Notes: a model not told the origin generated them from the letters alone. A DNA stretch of 64,000 bases from Sphingobium terrigena (GCF_003591655.1 NZ_QVRA01000011.1:100456-164455); one strand, 5' to 3'. Counted from the stretch's first letter, positions 54,794-63,630 are shown. Numbers and translations: made by a program.

Positions 54794-56575
54794 ATGAGTC
54801 TTCTGTCTAACGACACGATCACACAGCTTTCGTTTTCGATATATGAGAACAGGGGAGTTTTTGCCCTTCTACTTGGCTCTGGGCTATCGCGAGCTGCCGA
54901 AATCCCAACCGGCTGGGAAATTACGCTCGATTTGGTCCGGCGGATCGGCGAAGCACGCGGTGCAGAGGCTCAGAGTGATTGGGCGCAATGGTATCGTGAG
55001 GAGACTGGCGAGGAGCCGAACTATTCGACTCTACTGGAGGAATTGGCCTCGTCTCCAGAAGAACGACGCTCGATCCTTCACAGCTATATCGAGCCGACAG
55101 AGCAGGATCGAGAAGAGGGGCGGAAGATACCCACTGCGGCGCACCGCGCTATCGCGCAGTTGGTCCGCGCCGGACATTTGCGCGTCATCGTCACAACCAA
55201 CTTTGATCGCCTGATGGAAAATGCCCTGCGCGAAGTCGGTGTTGAGCCAACTATCGTAGCGTCGGTTGATGCCTTGCAAGGTGCCGAGCCGATCACACAC
55301 AGCACATGCTACATCCTTAAACTGCATGGCGATTACAAAGATGCTCGCATCCTCAACACAGACGAGGAACTGCGGGCTTATCCGACGCAATATGACACTT
55401 TGCTGGATCGGATTTTCGACGAGTTTGGCGTGGTTATTTGCGGCTGGTCTGGGGAGTGGGATCACGCCCTTCGCGCAGCGATGCTCCGCGCACCAAATAG
55501 GCGCTATTCGCTGTTCTGGGCCAGCCGTGGCAGGGTCGGCTCAGGTGCTCAGGAGTTGATCGATCATCGTCGGGCGCGGGTGATTGAGATCGGTGACGCG
55601 GATGCATTCTTCACCGCAGTAGCCCAGCGCGTCGAAACCCTCGAAAAATCACACCGCCAAAACCCGCGCAGCATCGAGCTTCTGGTGGGAACGACCAAGC
55701 GCTACCTAGCCAAGCCCGAATATCGCATCCAACTGGACGAATTGTTCGCGGACGAGTGCAAGCGCTTGATTGAAGTGCTCGATGCCGGTGATTTTTCTCC
55801 TCACGGATCAATCACATCTGCCGACATCGGAGCGCGTGTTCAGCGATATGAGGCGGCTACCGAAGCCTTGGCTCTGATGGCGGGTACACTCGGTCGGTGG
55901 GGCGACGGCACAGAACTGCCGCTCGTCCTTGACCTCTTGCAAACGACGAGGTCTCACGCCGGACAAGTAGGGAACGGTCTGACCGCTTGGATCGAGCTAC
56001 GATCTTATCCAGCCGTATTGATTTTTACGAGCTACGGAATTGGCCTGACCCGCGCGTCGCGCTGGTCAGAGCTCCATAGACTTCTGACGGTATCATTACC
56101 GATGCCCTATCGGGACTCGGAGCCAGCGGTGAAAGTGTTGTTCCTTTCGGCTTGGTCCGGTGGCGAGAATAATTTCTGGCAGAAATTGGAGGGGCTTGAT
56201 CGCCGAAAGACGGCGCTAAGCGATCATTTGCACGATGTTTTCGAGATTTGGTCGAAGAGCTTCGTTGGAATGGTGCCTGATTTCGAACTTTTGTTTGAGC
56301 GATTTGAAGTCCTTGCGTCCATCGCGTCTCTAGACACCATGGAAACCGCATCGCTCAAGGAAGCACTTGCCGATGTGTCGAGACGAGATTTCATCTGGAT
56401 GCCGGTAGGTCGATCTGCGTGGCATACCGGAACGAGGGAGCGCCTGTTCAAGGAACTGGAAGCCGAGCCGATGAAGCAGGCGCTTCTTGAGGCCGGATTT
56501 GCGCGCGGTAGCTCTGAACACTACACTTCGGCGCTCACCAATTATAGCCGAATGGCGAGCCGAATTTCGTGGTGA
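54794..56575 (+). CDS. SIR2-domain protein, probable anti-phage defence NADase
   Basis: A 593-residue protein with an N-terminal SIR2 domain: LLLGSGLSRAAEIPTGWEI (NAD-binding loop, about residue 28), VTTNFDRLME (about 134), LKLHGD (about 176) and VICGWSGEWD (about 215). The Asn-Asp and His residues of SIR2 NADases are kept. The C-terminal half (about 280-593) is helical and unassigned, the usual place for an activator-sensing domain in defence-associated sirtuins. ATG 54794 is the first sensible start; the longer frame back to 54536 is not protein-like. It lies alone between minus-strand island genes. Confidence 0.82.
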   Translation: MSLLSNDTITQLSFSIYENRGVFALLLGSGLSRAAEIPTGWEITLDLVRRIGEARGAEAQSDWAQWYREETGEEPNYSTLLEELASSPEERRSILHSYIEPTEQDREEGRKIPTAAHRAIAQLVRAGHLRVIVTTNFDRLMENALREVGVEPTIVASVDALQGAEPITHSTCYILKLHGDYKDARILNTDEELRAYPTQYDTLLDRIFDEFGVVICGWSGEWDHALRAAMLRAPNRRYSLFWASRGRVGSGAQELIDHRRARVIEIGDADAFFTAVAQRVETLEKSHRQNPRSIELLVGTTKRYLAKPEYRIQLDELFADECKRLIEVLDAGDFSPHGSITSADIGARVQRYEAATEALALMAGTLGRWGDGTELPLVLDLLQTTRSHAGQVGNGLTAWIELRSYPAVLIFTSYGIGLTRASRWSELHRLLTVSLPMPYRDSEPAVKVLFLSAWSGGENNFWQKLEGLDRRKTALSDHLHDVFEIWSKSFVGMVPDFELLFERFEVLASIASLDTMETASLKEALADVSRRDFIWMPVGRSAWHTGTRERLFKELEAEPMKQALLEAGFARGSSEHYTSALTNYSRMASRISW

Positions 56576-56900
56576 AATTCCGGTGCCATCGCTCGATCCG
56601 TATATTCGTTCGGTCCATTCGGCCTACCGGAGCATAAACGACGCTACGCTTGGCCATTGGTCGATGGGGAAGGAACGCCGAGCGCGGTCCTTGCGGGGAG
56701 AACCGAAATCTCCCCGTTGGCGCTGATCCGGCCCTATCCATAAGGTCGCCTTTGCGCCGCTTGGACAGGGAACGGGAAGCGCCATGAGCCGGGAGGGATG
56801 CAACGGGAGGCGCGCAGCGGGCCTCCCTTGCCAAGATGCATGGTACTACCATGCACATCTTGCGATCTGCACTACAAGCAGCTCAATCCCCTGTGCACCT
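56576..56900. other. non-coding gap between SIR2 and WD40 genes
   Basis: 325 bases without a supportable gene. Two dyads are visible: GGGAGGC/GCCTCCC (about 56809-56827) and TGCATGGT/ACCATGCA (about 56840-56858). The first may be a terminator for the SIR2 gene. Confidence 0.5.
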
Positions 56901-58313
56901 CTATTCCCTGACCCGCCAGAGATATGCACGTCCATCATCACAAGCCGTCATAACCGTCTTGTCGTCCTTCGAGAAATAGGCACTGTAAAGAGAATCCGGG
57001 TGCACCAATAGCGCCGCCAACTCACCGGACTCTACGTCCCAGATCGCTGCGTTTCGATCTTCCGATGCTGTAACCACTTGCTTCTGGTCATGCGAAAAAC
57101 AGGCGGTCCACGTCGTATCGCCATGGACATTCGGCGCGCCGAACACCCTGATCAGTTCCCCGGTTTCAACGTCGAACAGGCCTGCCGTTCCGACCTCGCC
57201 CGATGCTGCAATCAGCTTCCCGTCCGGTGAAAAACTGGCATCGCATATGCCTTCCGACTCATATCCCTCAAACTTGCGGATTACGTTGCCCAAATCATCG
57301 ACACTGACGATCATGACGCTGCCATCGGAGCAACCTATGACAAGGGACTTGGAGTCAGGAGAAAATTTTGCCGCATTCACGATATGAGTGCGAGGAAGTT
57401 TGATCTTGGTCCGGGAAACCGGGCTAAAGTCGCGTGTATGCCAAAGCTGGACCATGCTGTCCCAACCTGCCGTCACGATGAGTTTGCCGTCCGGCGAACA
57501 GTCCATGCTCGATATGTCGCGCCTGTGCGGGAGTGTCGCCAGTTCGATGGAGTGACCGCCTGTCTGCCAAACCACTGCCGCATGACCGGCAGCGACGATA
57601 ATCTGCTGACTGTCGGTAGTGAACACCGCGCCGTAAATGTCCTCCTTGTGGTAAGCGATCACCTTGGGCTTGTAGCCGGAAGCAAGGGCATCGGCGGCCC
57701 ACAGGAAACAATGAGATGCCCCCTGCATCTTCCCCTTCCCCGAAGTGATGATCCATTTTCCACATGGGGAATAGTCTGCTCGGCGGATACCAGCGCCATG
57801 GACAAGTCGAGCGGGCGTGAGTGCCGGAAAAATGCCATTGAGCGCCGCACGTCCATTCTCAAGGGTTGTGACTTCGGGCAGTTCGACGGACGTTTGCTGT
57901 TCTGGTCCGGCCAGACTGCCAGCGATGTATCCGCCGGGAACCGCCAGCCCATGCTGTTCCTGAAACGATTTGCCGTCAAAGATGCTACTGTCAATGAGCA
58001 TGGCGGTAGACTGGCCGCGCCTTATTGTATGCAGGAAATAATAGGTCGCAATCGCCAGCGTCGAGCTTTTGCGCTTTCGCCAATTATCTACCAGATTTGA
58101 ATAGGAATCACGACTCGTGCTGGCGAAACTTTCACCCGACGCCAGGCAGACATCACTGAAAAATCGGCTCAGGATTGTTTCGAGGTCATCGCCGTCGTCG
58201 CCATGCAAATCCTTCGCAATCGGCTTGATTCTCGCAGAGAGTTGCCCTGCAATTTCCATCCGGTCATTTTGGTCGATGTGATCGAGGAAGGCTTTGTAAT
58301 TGTCGGTCAGCAC
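56901..58313 (-). CDS. seven-blade WD40 repeat protein with unknown N-terminal domain
   Basis: A 470-residue protein. The C-terminal 300 residues hold seven WD40-like repeats, e.g. DCSPDGKLIVTAGWDSMVQL, FSPDGKLIAASGEVGTAGLF and the last ACDDGRAYLWRV, enough for one closed propeller. The N-terminal ~160 residues are helical (DHIDQNDRMEIAGQLSARIK) and match no family I know. There is no kinase, protease or TIR domain attached. The start is a GTG at 58313 behind AGGGGGT. It may be a protein-binding scaffold or sensor in the island. Confidence 0.75.
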   Translation of the reverse strand: MLTDNYKAFLDHIDQNDRMEIAGQLSARIKPIAKDLHGDDGDDLETILSRFFSDVCLASGESFASTSRDSYSNLVDNWRKRKSSTLAIATYYFLHTIRRGQSTAMLIDSSIFDGKSFQEQHGLAVPGGYIAGSLAGPEQQTSVELPEVTTLENGRAALNGIFPALTPARLVHGAGIRRADYSPCGKWIITSGKGKMQGASHCFLWAADALASGYKPKVIAYHKEDIYGAVFTTDSQQIIVAAGHAAVVWQTGGHSIELATLPHRRDISSMDCSPDGKLIVTAGWDSMVQLWHTRDFSPVSRTKIKLPRTHIVNAAKFSPDSKSLVIGCSDGSVMIVSVDDLGNVIRKFEGYESEGICDASFSPDGKLIAASGEVGTAGLFDVETGELIRVFGAPNVHGDTTWTACFSHDQKQVVTASEDRNAAIWDVESGELAALLVHPDSLYSAYFSKDDKTVMTACDDGRAYLWRVRE

Positions 58314-58359
58314 GGCATCTTACCCCCTGTGAAAGGCGATGTGTGCTCACATTATTGCA

Positions 58360-58764
58360 TCACATGCCCGGCGCAAGGTCGGGAGAAGGCGGGGCTGGAT
58401 CGAAATTCTGCCCGTCGCGATAGTAAAGCGTCTGGGTTACTGCGCCACTCTGCGGATTCCGTATGATCAATGCCGGACCAGCATCCCGGTGCAAGGCACC
58501 GTTCACCCAATATTCCTCTTGCGTCACGATGCCGGTAACGGCGTCTTTGACCCAATATGCCGGTTTGTCGTCAGGGCGATGATTGTTGCCGTCAACGGCC
58601 CACGTTTCGGAGATGACTTCGCCTGACGAACGGTCCCGCCGAATTTCCGCTGGGCCGTCTATACGATGAAGAAGGTCATAGGCGCGATACACCTCGGATA
58701 TGAGAACACCGGTATCCGAGTCCCATTTGCTCTCCGCAGGGCCGCCGACACGATGCCTGAACAT
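58360..58764 (-). CDS. GPA-repeat protein (tandem HRxDGPA-type units), 5' part frameshifted
   Basis: A 134-residue frame built of imperfect ~28-residue repeats with the signature LLHRIDGPAEI, NNHRPDDKPAYW, GALHRDAGPALII and a preceding TGxVxxExW strand pair, like MORN/YwqK-type beta-hairpin repeats found in accessory regions. The repeat pattern continues upstream of the ATG at 58764 in the same frame (TAGTRLAEHWRWDMFRHRVG), so this ATG is not the real start. The role is unknown. Confidence 0.55.
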   Translation of the reverse strand: MFRHRVGGPAESKWDSDTGVLISEVYRAYDLLHRIDGPAEIRRDRSSGEVISETWAVDGNNHRPDDKPAYWVKDAVTGIVTQEEYWVNGALHRDAGPALIIRNPQSGAVTQTLYYRDGQNFDPAPPSPDLAPGM

Positions 58765-58871
58765 ATCCCAACGCCAATGCTCTGCGAGGCGGGTTCCGGC
58801 AGTGTCGTCAACAATGATCTCGACTTGATACTCTTTTTATGTCGTTCGGCATTCGTGATATAGTATATCAT
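58765..58871 (-). other. 5' part of the GPA-repeat gene in the other frame
   Basis: ATG 58871 follows a strong GGGGAGG and reads MIYYITNAERHKK. A step of -1 at the A5 run (58834-58838) then joins EYQVEIIVDDTAGTRLAEHW and the repeat frame. Either one A was lost from a run of six, or the ribosome slips here. Confidence 0.5.
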
Positions 58872-59042
58872 ACGCCTCCCCGAAAAATCCATTCATCCAA
58901 ATAGCTATTGTAGAACAATGCCTTGATGACGGTACCGGGCCGAACCTTCGCTTCCGGTACCTCGATGCTGTTACCTCGATGATCACTGATCAGGGCTTGG
59001 CGAAACCAAGCGCGGCCGCTCCCCACTCGCTGGAGAGCAACA

Positions 59043-59408
59043 ATGGCAACGGTGAAAGTGTTAATGGATGAGCAGCTTCGCAGCCCGGCTTACATCCACC
59101 AACTGGCGGCCCGCATGAAGGACGAGGGCATCACCCGGATGAGCGGCTTTTTGTTTCTCATGGAAACGCTGTTCGATTTTCGTGACGATGGCGGCATGGT
59201 GCTGGATGGCGAAGGCCAAAGCATCGACCTTCACGACGACGTGATCGAGGATGCCTATGCATGGGAAGTCACCTTCTCATGGAACACCGATATGCAGGTC
59301 TTTGCTGAAAGGCTCCCACTGCGGCGCGTGAAATCATCCTTGATTGCACGATTGCGGCTCTGGGATGCCGCCTACAGGATCAGCGGCAGGCCAATCACTA
59401 TCGAATGA
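59043..59408 (+). CDS. hypothetical island protein, 121 residues
   Basis: Starts MATVKVLMDEQLRSPAYIHQ behind GAGAGCAAC. A mixed alpha/beta sequence with an acidic middle (GQSIDLHDDVIEDAYAW) and basic C-terminus (RRVKSSLIARLRLWDAAYR). No signal peptide, membrane segment or known motif. It is a monocistronic unit closed by a strong terminator 10 bases downstream, which supports it being a real, expressed gene. Confidence 0.6.
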   Translation: MATVKVLMDEQLRSPAYIHQLAARMKDEGITRMSGFLFLMETLFDFRDDGGMVLDGEGQSIDLHDDVIEDAYAWEVTFSWNTDMQVFAERLPLRRVKSSLIARLRLWDAAYRISGRPITIE

Positions 59409-59418
59409 ACTGCAAGCT

Positions 59419-59449
59419 GGCGGGGCCGGTCTCCGGCCCCGCCTTTTTT
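59419..59449 (+). terminator. strong intrinsic terminator
   Basis: GGCGGGGCCGG TCT CCGGCCCCGCC followed by TTTTTT; 11-bp stem, 3-base loop. It ends the 121-residue gene on the plus strand. Confidence 0.93.
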
Positions 59450-59474
59450 GGTGATGACAAGCACGACACGGGCG

Positions 59475-60143
59475 CTACCTGTCTTCCCTCATCTTCCCGG
59501 CGACGCGCTTGGAAGAAGTGCGGAAATGGTCGGCGGACAATTCGATGCCGAGATAGTCGCGCCCTTGCCATTGCGCCGCAACGAGCGATGACCCGGAGCC
59601 GCAGAACGGGTCGAACACGATGCCGCCGGATGGGCAGAATGTTTCAACGAGCGGCGCAAGAATCTTCACGGGCTTCTGCGTAGGATGCCATCGGTTCCCG
59701 CTGGGTCTGGCGATATCAACCACGTCTGGGATGATTCCAGTCGATGATGCATTTGGCCGTCCCTTGGCGAGCAGATAGGCGCTTTCATGATGCCGGGCGA
59801 GATGCCCGCGCGACGATGCATAGGCCTTGTGGAACACGATATGCCCGACGATGCGAAAACCTGCTTTCGCCCACGCCGTCGAGAAGCGGTCGATGGCGGA
59901 CCAGCCATAGAAGCTGATGGCGAAGCTATTGTGTTTCAACAGCCGGTACATCTCCGCGAAGGCTGGCTCGATCCAGTCGGTATTGTCGTCATTGAGAACC
60001 TGTCTGCCGCTACGGTCGCGATACCGCGTCACATAGGGCGGGTCGGTCAGGATGAAATCGACGCTGCGGCTGGGCAAGGTTGGCATCACTTTCAGGCAAT
60101 CACCGTGGATAACGCTGTTGCGGGGCAAGGTTGAGGGGATCAT
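59475..60143 (-). CDS. beta-class DNA methyltransferase (N4-cytosine or N6-adenine)
   Basis: A 222-residue modification enzyme. Catalytic motif IV is FILTDPPYVTRY near the N-terminus; the SAM-binding motif FDPFCGSGSSLVAA is near the C-terminus. This order defines the beta class. No restriction gene is adjacent, so it looks like an orphan methylase that may protect or regulate the island. The start ATG 60143 overlaps the stop of the DUF736-like gene (ATGA). Recognition sequence unknown. Confidence 0.9.
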   Translation of the reverse strand: MIPSTLPRNSVIHGDCLKVMPTLPSRSVDFILTDPPYVTRYRDRSGRQVLNDDNTDWIEPAFAEMYRLLKHNSFAISFYGWSAIDRFSTAWAKAGFRIVGHIVFHKAYASSRGHLARHHESAYLLAKGRPNASSTGIIPDVVDIARPSGNRWHPTQKPVKILAPLVETFCPSGGIVFDPFCGSGSSLVAAQWQGRDYLGIELSADHFRTSSKRVAGKMREDR

Positions 60144-60355
60144 GGCTGACCCCCGTTGCCTTCGCTGGTTTCGCTGGCGGCGCGCATGACGAGGCGGCCT
60201 GTCACCGGGATCGCATCGAGGCTGATCGAATAGCCCTTGCCATCCTGATGGGACCATGCGGCCCCGACCGGAATCCAGATGGCTTTTTCTCCCTCGCCGT
60301 TGACGATGTAGAGGCGGAATGCCGGTTTGCGATTGCTGGTGGTTTCTGTGGTCAT
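60140..60355 (-). CDS. DUF736-like small protein
   Basis: A 71-residue protein matching DUF736-type proteins common on alphaproteobacterial plasmids and integrative elements: FRLYIVNGEGEKAIWIPVG, then KGYSISLDAIPVTGRLVMR. Function unknown. It is translationally coupled to the DNA methyltransferase gene. The 244 bases upstream, up to the recombinase gene, hold no gene and probably the promoter. Confidence 0.7.
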   Translation of the reverse strand: MTTETTSNRKPAFRLYIVNGEGEKAIWIPVGAAWSHQDGKGYSISLDAIPVTGRLVMRAASETSEGNGGQP

Positions 60356-60599
60356 GGTCTTCTCCTTCTGGTTCGATGCCGCACCATTGCGGCTTCATGG
60401 GGAGAGGATCAGGCGTAGTATTGAGGCGGACGGTCACACGCCGCGCCAGCGCCCGGCAGGGGCAAGCTGCACAAGTCATGCAATGCAATGACGCGGAAGC
60501 GCAGCGCGTTGACAGAGCGCCGGACTACGCCACGCTCCCCGAATGATTGCTGCTGATGGTGTTTGTTGGGATCGACCGGATAAGCTGACCTACAGAAAA

Positions 60600-61166
60600 T
60601 CACCACATCCGTTCGGCAAATTCCCGTTCCTCAACGCCTACCGCGTCGAGGTAGATGGCCGTTGTCACTCCGCTGGCGTGGCCCAACCATTTCTGGATGA
60701 GATTGGGCGGCACTGATTTCCCTGCGGCGCAGATTCCGTAGCCGTGCCGAAGTCCTTTCGCGGTTGCCATCGGGCCGGAGATGTCGGCGGCAAGCATGAC
60801 CTGTTTGACCTGTCGCCATGCCGTCGAGCGGTGCATGGAGAAAATGCGGCCATTGTCGTGTTGCGGCATTGCCGCCAGCATGATGATCAGCCTTCTTGGA
60901 ATCGGCACCATGCGGAAGCGCAGCCTGCGGCGCTTGAGAGTCCGAATGACCAATGCCCCGCGCTCTTGGTCGATATGATCGCGCGTAAGGTTCAGCGCCT
61001 CGGAAATCCGGCAACCGGAATAGGCCAGCACATGACACAGCGCCCGCACCTCATTGCCCATCTGGTCGGCGGCGTGAAGGAAGCGTTTTCGCTCGGCTCC
61101 GTTGACATATTTTCGGCGACCAGCCTCGTCATAGGGCTGCCAATCGCCGAGTTGCATATGCGACAT
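60600..61166 (-). CDS. short tyrosine recombinase (catalytic domain only)
   Basis: A 188-residue tyrosine recombinase. Catalytic residues: Arg in SGCRISEAL, Arg-His in KGLRHGYG (Lys replaces the usual first His of HxLRH), His in WLGHAS and Tyr in TTAIYLDA. The N-terminal core-binding domain is nearly absent, as in a family of short recombinases on alphaproteobacterial mobile elements. Together with the serine integrase the island has two unrelated recombinases. Start ATG 61166. Confidence 0.85.
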   Translation of the reverse strand: MSHMQLGDWQPYDEAGRRKYVNGAERKRFLHAADQMGNEVRALCHVLAYSGCRISEALNLTRDHIDQERGALVIRTLKRRRLRFRMVPIPRRLIIMLAAMPQHDNGRIFSMHRSTAWRQVKQVMLAADISGPMATAKGLRHGYGICAAGKSVPPNLIQKWLGHASGVTTAIYLDAVGVEEREFAERMW

Positions 61167-61370
61167 GAACCATCATCCCCGATTCGCAACAAAATCGGCA
61201 ATAGGGTTGCAGAGATAAATTCTGGACGCCGGACTGGAATGGCTTCGTTTGCCTGGGATCGGCAGTGCGCGACGGATACCATGAGACAACCAAGAAACTT
61301 GAGCGCTGTTGTCCGGAAGGTTAGGGTGTGCGTTCTCCCAGCGTATTGGGATGGACGAGGAAATGGCACG

Positions 61371-61838
61371 ATGGGGATCGAAGCACTCTTTCAAGCGATA
61401 GCGTCATCCCTGAATGTCGCAGGTTTTCTTGAGCGCGCCGATGGTAGCTTTAATTGGCAGCGTTTCTTTCGATTGATCGTAATTTTCTTCGTTATTGTTC
61501 TGCTTGTCCTGATACTTACCTTTGCGTGGAGAAATGTGGCTGAAACACCTCTCCCTACTCCAACTCCGGCCCTTACTCCGAGCCCTTCTCCGAGCGATAA
61601 CGCAAGTGCTCCACCCGTTCAACGGGATGGAGAGAATGATACACGGCAGTTGCCGCCGATCCCCGACTCCGGCCGTAGAGATGGCGGTAAGGTTCAGCCC
61701 GACGCGGGGTCGGAAGCAGTGCCCGCCACGCCGAGCGCATCTTATGAGGGTGCAAGTCAGAAGACCGAAGGTAATTGCAGTCAAATCATTAACGGAAATG
61801 TCTCCGGCGGCATAAAATGCGACTTCTCCAGCGATTAG
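61371..61838 (+). CDS. single-pass membrane protein with Pro-rich linker and C-S-x-I-I motif
   Basis: A 155-residue protein. The transmembrane helix is at about residues 33-52 (FFVIVLLVLILTFAW), followed by a Pro/Ser/Thr-rich periplasmic linker and a C-terminal motif NCSQIINGNVSGGIKCDF with two cysteines. The next gene has the same motif near its N-terminus (ACSPII ... SGGINCRF). The frame is open far upstream but ATG 61371 is the first start before the helix. It overlaps the next gene by 22 bp. Function unknown. Confidence 0.65.
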   Translation: MGIEALFQAIASSLNVAGFLERADGSFNWQRFFRLIVIFFVIVLLVLILTFAWRNVAETPLPTPTPALTPSPSPSDNASAPPVQRDGENDTRQLPPIPDSGRRDGGKVQPDAGSEAVPATPSASYEGASQKTEGNCSQIINGNVSGGIKCDFSSD

Positions 61839-63457
61839 GCGCGCTCTGCGGGGCATTAATGGTTACTACGCAAGCTGGTGCGCAAGCTCCTGCTGGAACT
61901 TCCCGTATCAGCGAGCAGATCGAGATGCAGACGAGTGGTGCCTGCAGTCCAATTATCGCTCCCGGAGGAAGCATATCCGGAGGAATAAACTGCAGATTTT
62001 CGATCCGTGGTGAAATATTTCAGGAACTACTTCAAGAGCTACAAAACTCTTTGGAAATGAGGGAGTTTCTCAACAGCAACCACCGGCTGAATCGAGCACT
62101 GGAAAAAGGTCATTTTAAGAGGGCGGCCGAGCTCGCAATCGCAGCAAACGGCGGCCGAGAAAGGTACATTATAGTTATTTCCTGCTACTTGCTGGAAATG
62201 GAGTTCGAGAAGGCCGCCAACTACATAAGCGTCGCGCGCAGACTCTATCCAAGTGAACAATTCTTCTCGGAAATTCAAGAAGGTGCAATAAGATCCTGGG
62301 AGCTACAACGCGATACTCCACAAGTCATCGTCCATGTGGATGATGACCGGTCACCAACGGTCGGTGATCTCGCGCCAGAGCTACAAGACGCGACCGATTT
62401 CTTCAATGATTACACGATGAGGGCTGTCAGCGCGGCTAATCGCGCAAGTGCGATCGTGAGCCTCGAACTTCCAACGAATCAGGAGGTCGCGGAGTTCCGA
62501 GAGAGATGCGACACACTGACGGATGATTTGGGCGTACCTTCGGTCGTCGGACGGCCTTTATGGCCTGAACGTTCCGACCGATCGCCTCCAGTCAGAGTGC
62601 ATATGGGAAGGCAAGGACCGAGCGATTGCCTCGTCAGCCTTCGGGAGGAGCGGGGCGAGCAAACTCGGTTAGCTTACTACGAAAATATACACGTCCGCGC
62701 GAAGAGTATAGCTGGTCGTATTGAAACGGGTGGCAGTTTGACGTCGATGTTGGCAAGATTCCACCTACTCATGTATTGTGCGACCTTCGCCAGACCTAGT
62801 ACTGATGACACGTGCTTCGCCAGTGCAATTCGCGAACTCTATGAGATTACTGAAAGGTATGGTACTTCAAGATCCGTTTCTTTGACTCACTTATGGATGT
62901 TGTTTCTCAACGTTGCGGGCACGAACGGCCTACTCGGGGATTTTGTCAACCACACGCTTCCGCTTCGCGAACGGCTACTTGAAGGGGATGTTCGTCGCGG
63001 GATGGTGGCCCCAAAGGAAATGAATCAGATTGCGTTGAGTGAGTTTGATCTCTTCAGAATTCTAGTCGCCGAAATGAGCGTGAGATCGGCCAGCGTAATA
63101 AATCTCGGCTCGGTGCAAAACCCGCGTCCGGAAGAGGAAATTGCACAGGATAGTGAAAAATTAGAGAAAGCAAGAAATACATTAATGCAAACAATTCGAG
63201 ACTCATCAAATATTAGAAAATTTCCTCAATCCAAGCTAGGGCGAATTTCAGAGTTAGCACTTCGCGTTGTCATTTTTGACATCACTGATGAATACGGACC
63301 CATGTCGGTTAATATAGATACAAGAAATATTATTCAAAAGTTGTGGAAGTCACTTTATAGAGACAGATGGATTATTCAAAATATGGGAGATGCTTTCTGT
63401 GATCGCGAAATCTTTCTCTCGGGCCTCGATTGCGCCAAATATAAGGATGTCGATTAG
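61817..63457 (+). CDS. exported protein of unknown function, partner of the preceding membrane protein
   Basis: A 546-residue secreted protein. Signal peptide MRLLQRLGALCGALMVTTQA with cleavage near GAQA. At about residues 43-62 the motif ACSPII ... GGSISGGINCRF repeats that of the preceding gene. The middle carries TPR/Sel1-like helical hairpins (RALEKGHFKRAAELAIAANG, EFEKAANYISVARRLYPSEQ). The rest has no known family. Composition is much richer in A/T than the core. The ATG lies 22 bp inside the upstream gene, so the two are coupled. Confidence 0.65.
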   Translation: MRLLQRLGALCGALMVTTQAGAQAPAGTSRISEQIEMQTSGACSPIIAPGGSISGGINCRFSIRGEIFQELLQELQNSLEMREFLNSNHRLNRALEKGHFKRAAELAIAANGGRERYIIVISCYLLEMEFEKAANYISVARRLYPSEQFFSEIQEGAIRSWELQRDTPQVIVHVDDDRSPTVGDLAPELQDATDFFNDYTMRAVSAANRASAIVSLELPTNQEVAEFRERCDTLTDDLGVPSVVGRPLWPERSDRSPPVRVHMGRQGPSDCLVSLREERGEQTRLAYYENIHVRAKSIAGRIETGGSLTSMLARFHLLMYCATFARPSTDDTCFASAIRELYEITERYGTSRSVSLTHLWMLFLNVAGTNGLLGDFVNHTLPLRERLLEGDVRRGMVAPKEMNQIALSEFDLFRILVAEMSVRSASVINLGSVQNPRPEEEIAQDSEKLEKARNTLMQTIRDSSNIRKFPQSKLGRISELALRVVIFDITDEYGPMSVNIDTRNIIQKLWKSLYRDRWIIQNMGDAFCDREIFLSGLDCAKYKDVD

Positions 63458-63571
63458 AATAAGGTGCCTGGGCAGTGTAATCAGCCTCTCGGCATATCCA
63501 CTAATTGTCCTAATGACCTATAAACCGCAACTAGTAAGCCGACTATACCGTTGCATTTAATAGAATTAATT

Positions 63572-63598
63572 TGCAACACTTTTGCCGATAGTGTTGCA
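63572..63598. promoter_or_regulatory. inverted repeat, possible operator
   Basis: TGCAACACT and AGTGTTGCA are exact reverse complements separated by 9 bases, 33 bp before the next start codon. It could be an operator or a leader hairpin. The gap 63458-63630 holds no gene otherwise. Confidence 0.4.
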
Positions 63599-63630
63599 CA
63601 GGATCATATTCTCCCCTCGGAAGGGAGAGC

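Noticed and set aside
56487..56726. 79-residue plus-strand frame overlapping the end of the SIR2 gene
   Set aside because: No ribosome site and Arg/Ser-rich shadow-like composition; it starts inside the SIR2 coding region.
60744..61370. long N-terminal extension of the membrane protein at 61371
   Set aside because: The upstream part of the open frame is antisense to the tyrosine recombinase gene, and the ATG at 61371 directly precedes the membrane helix.
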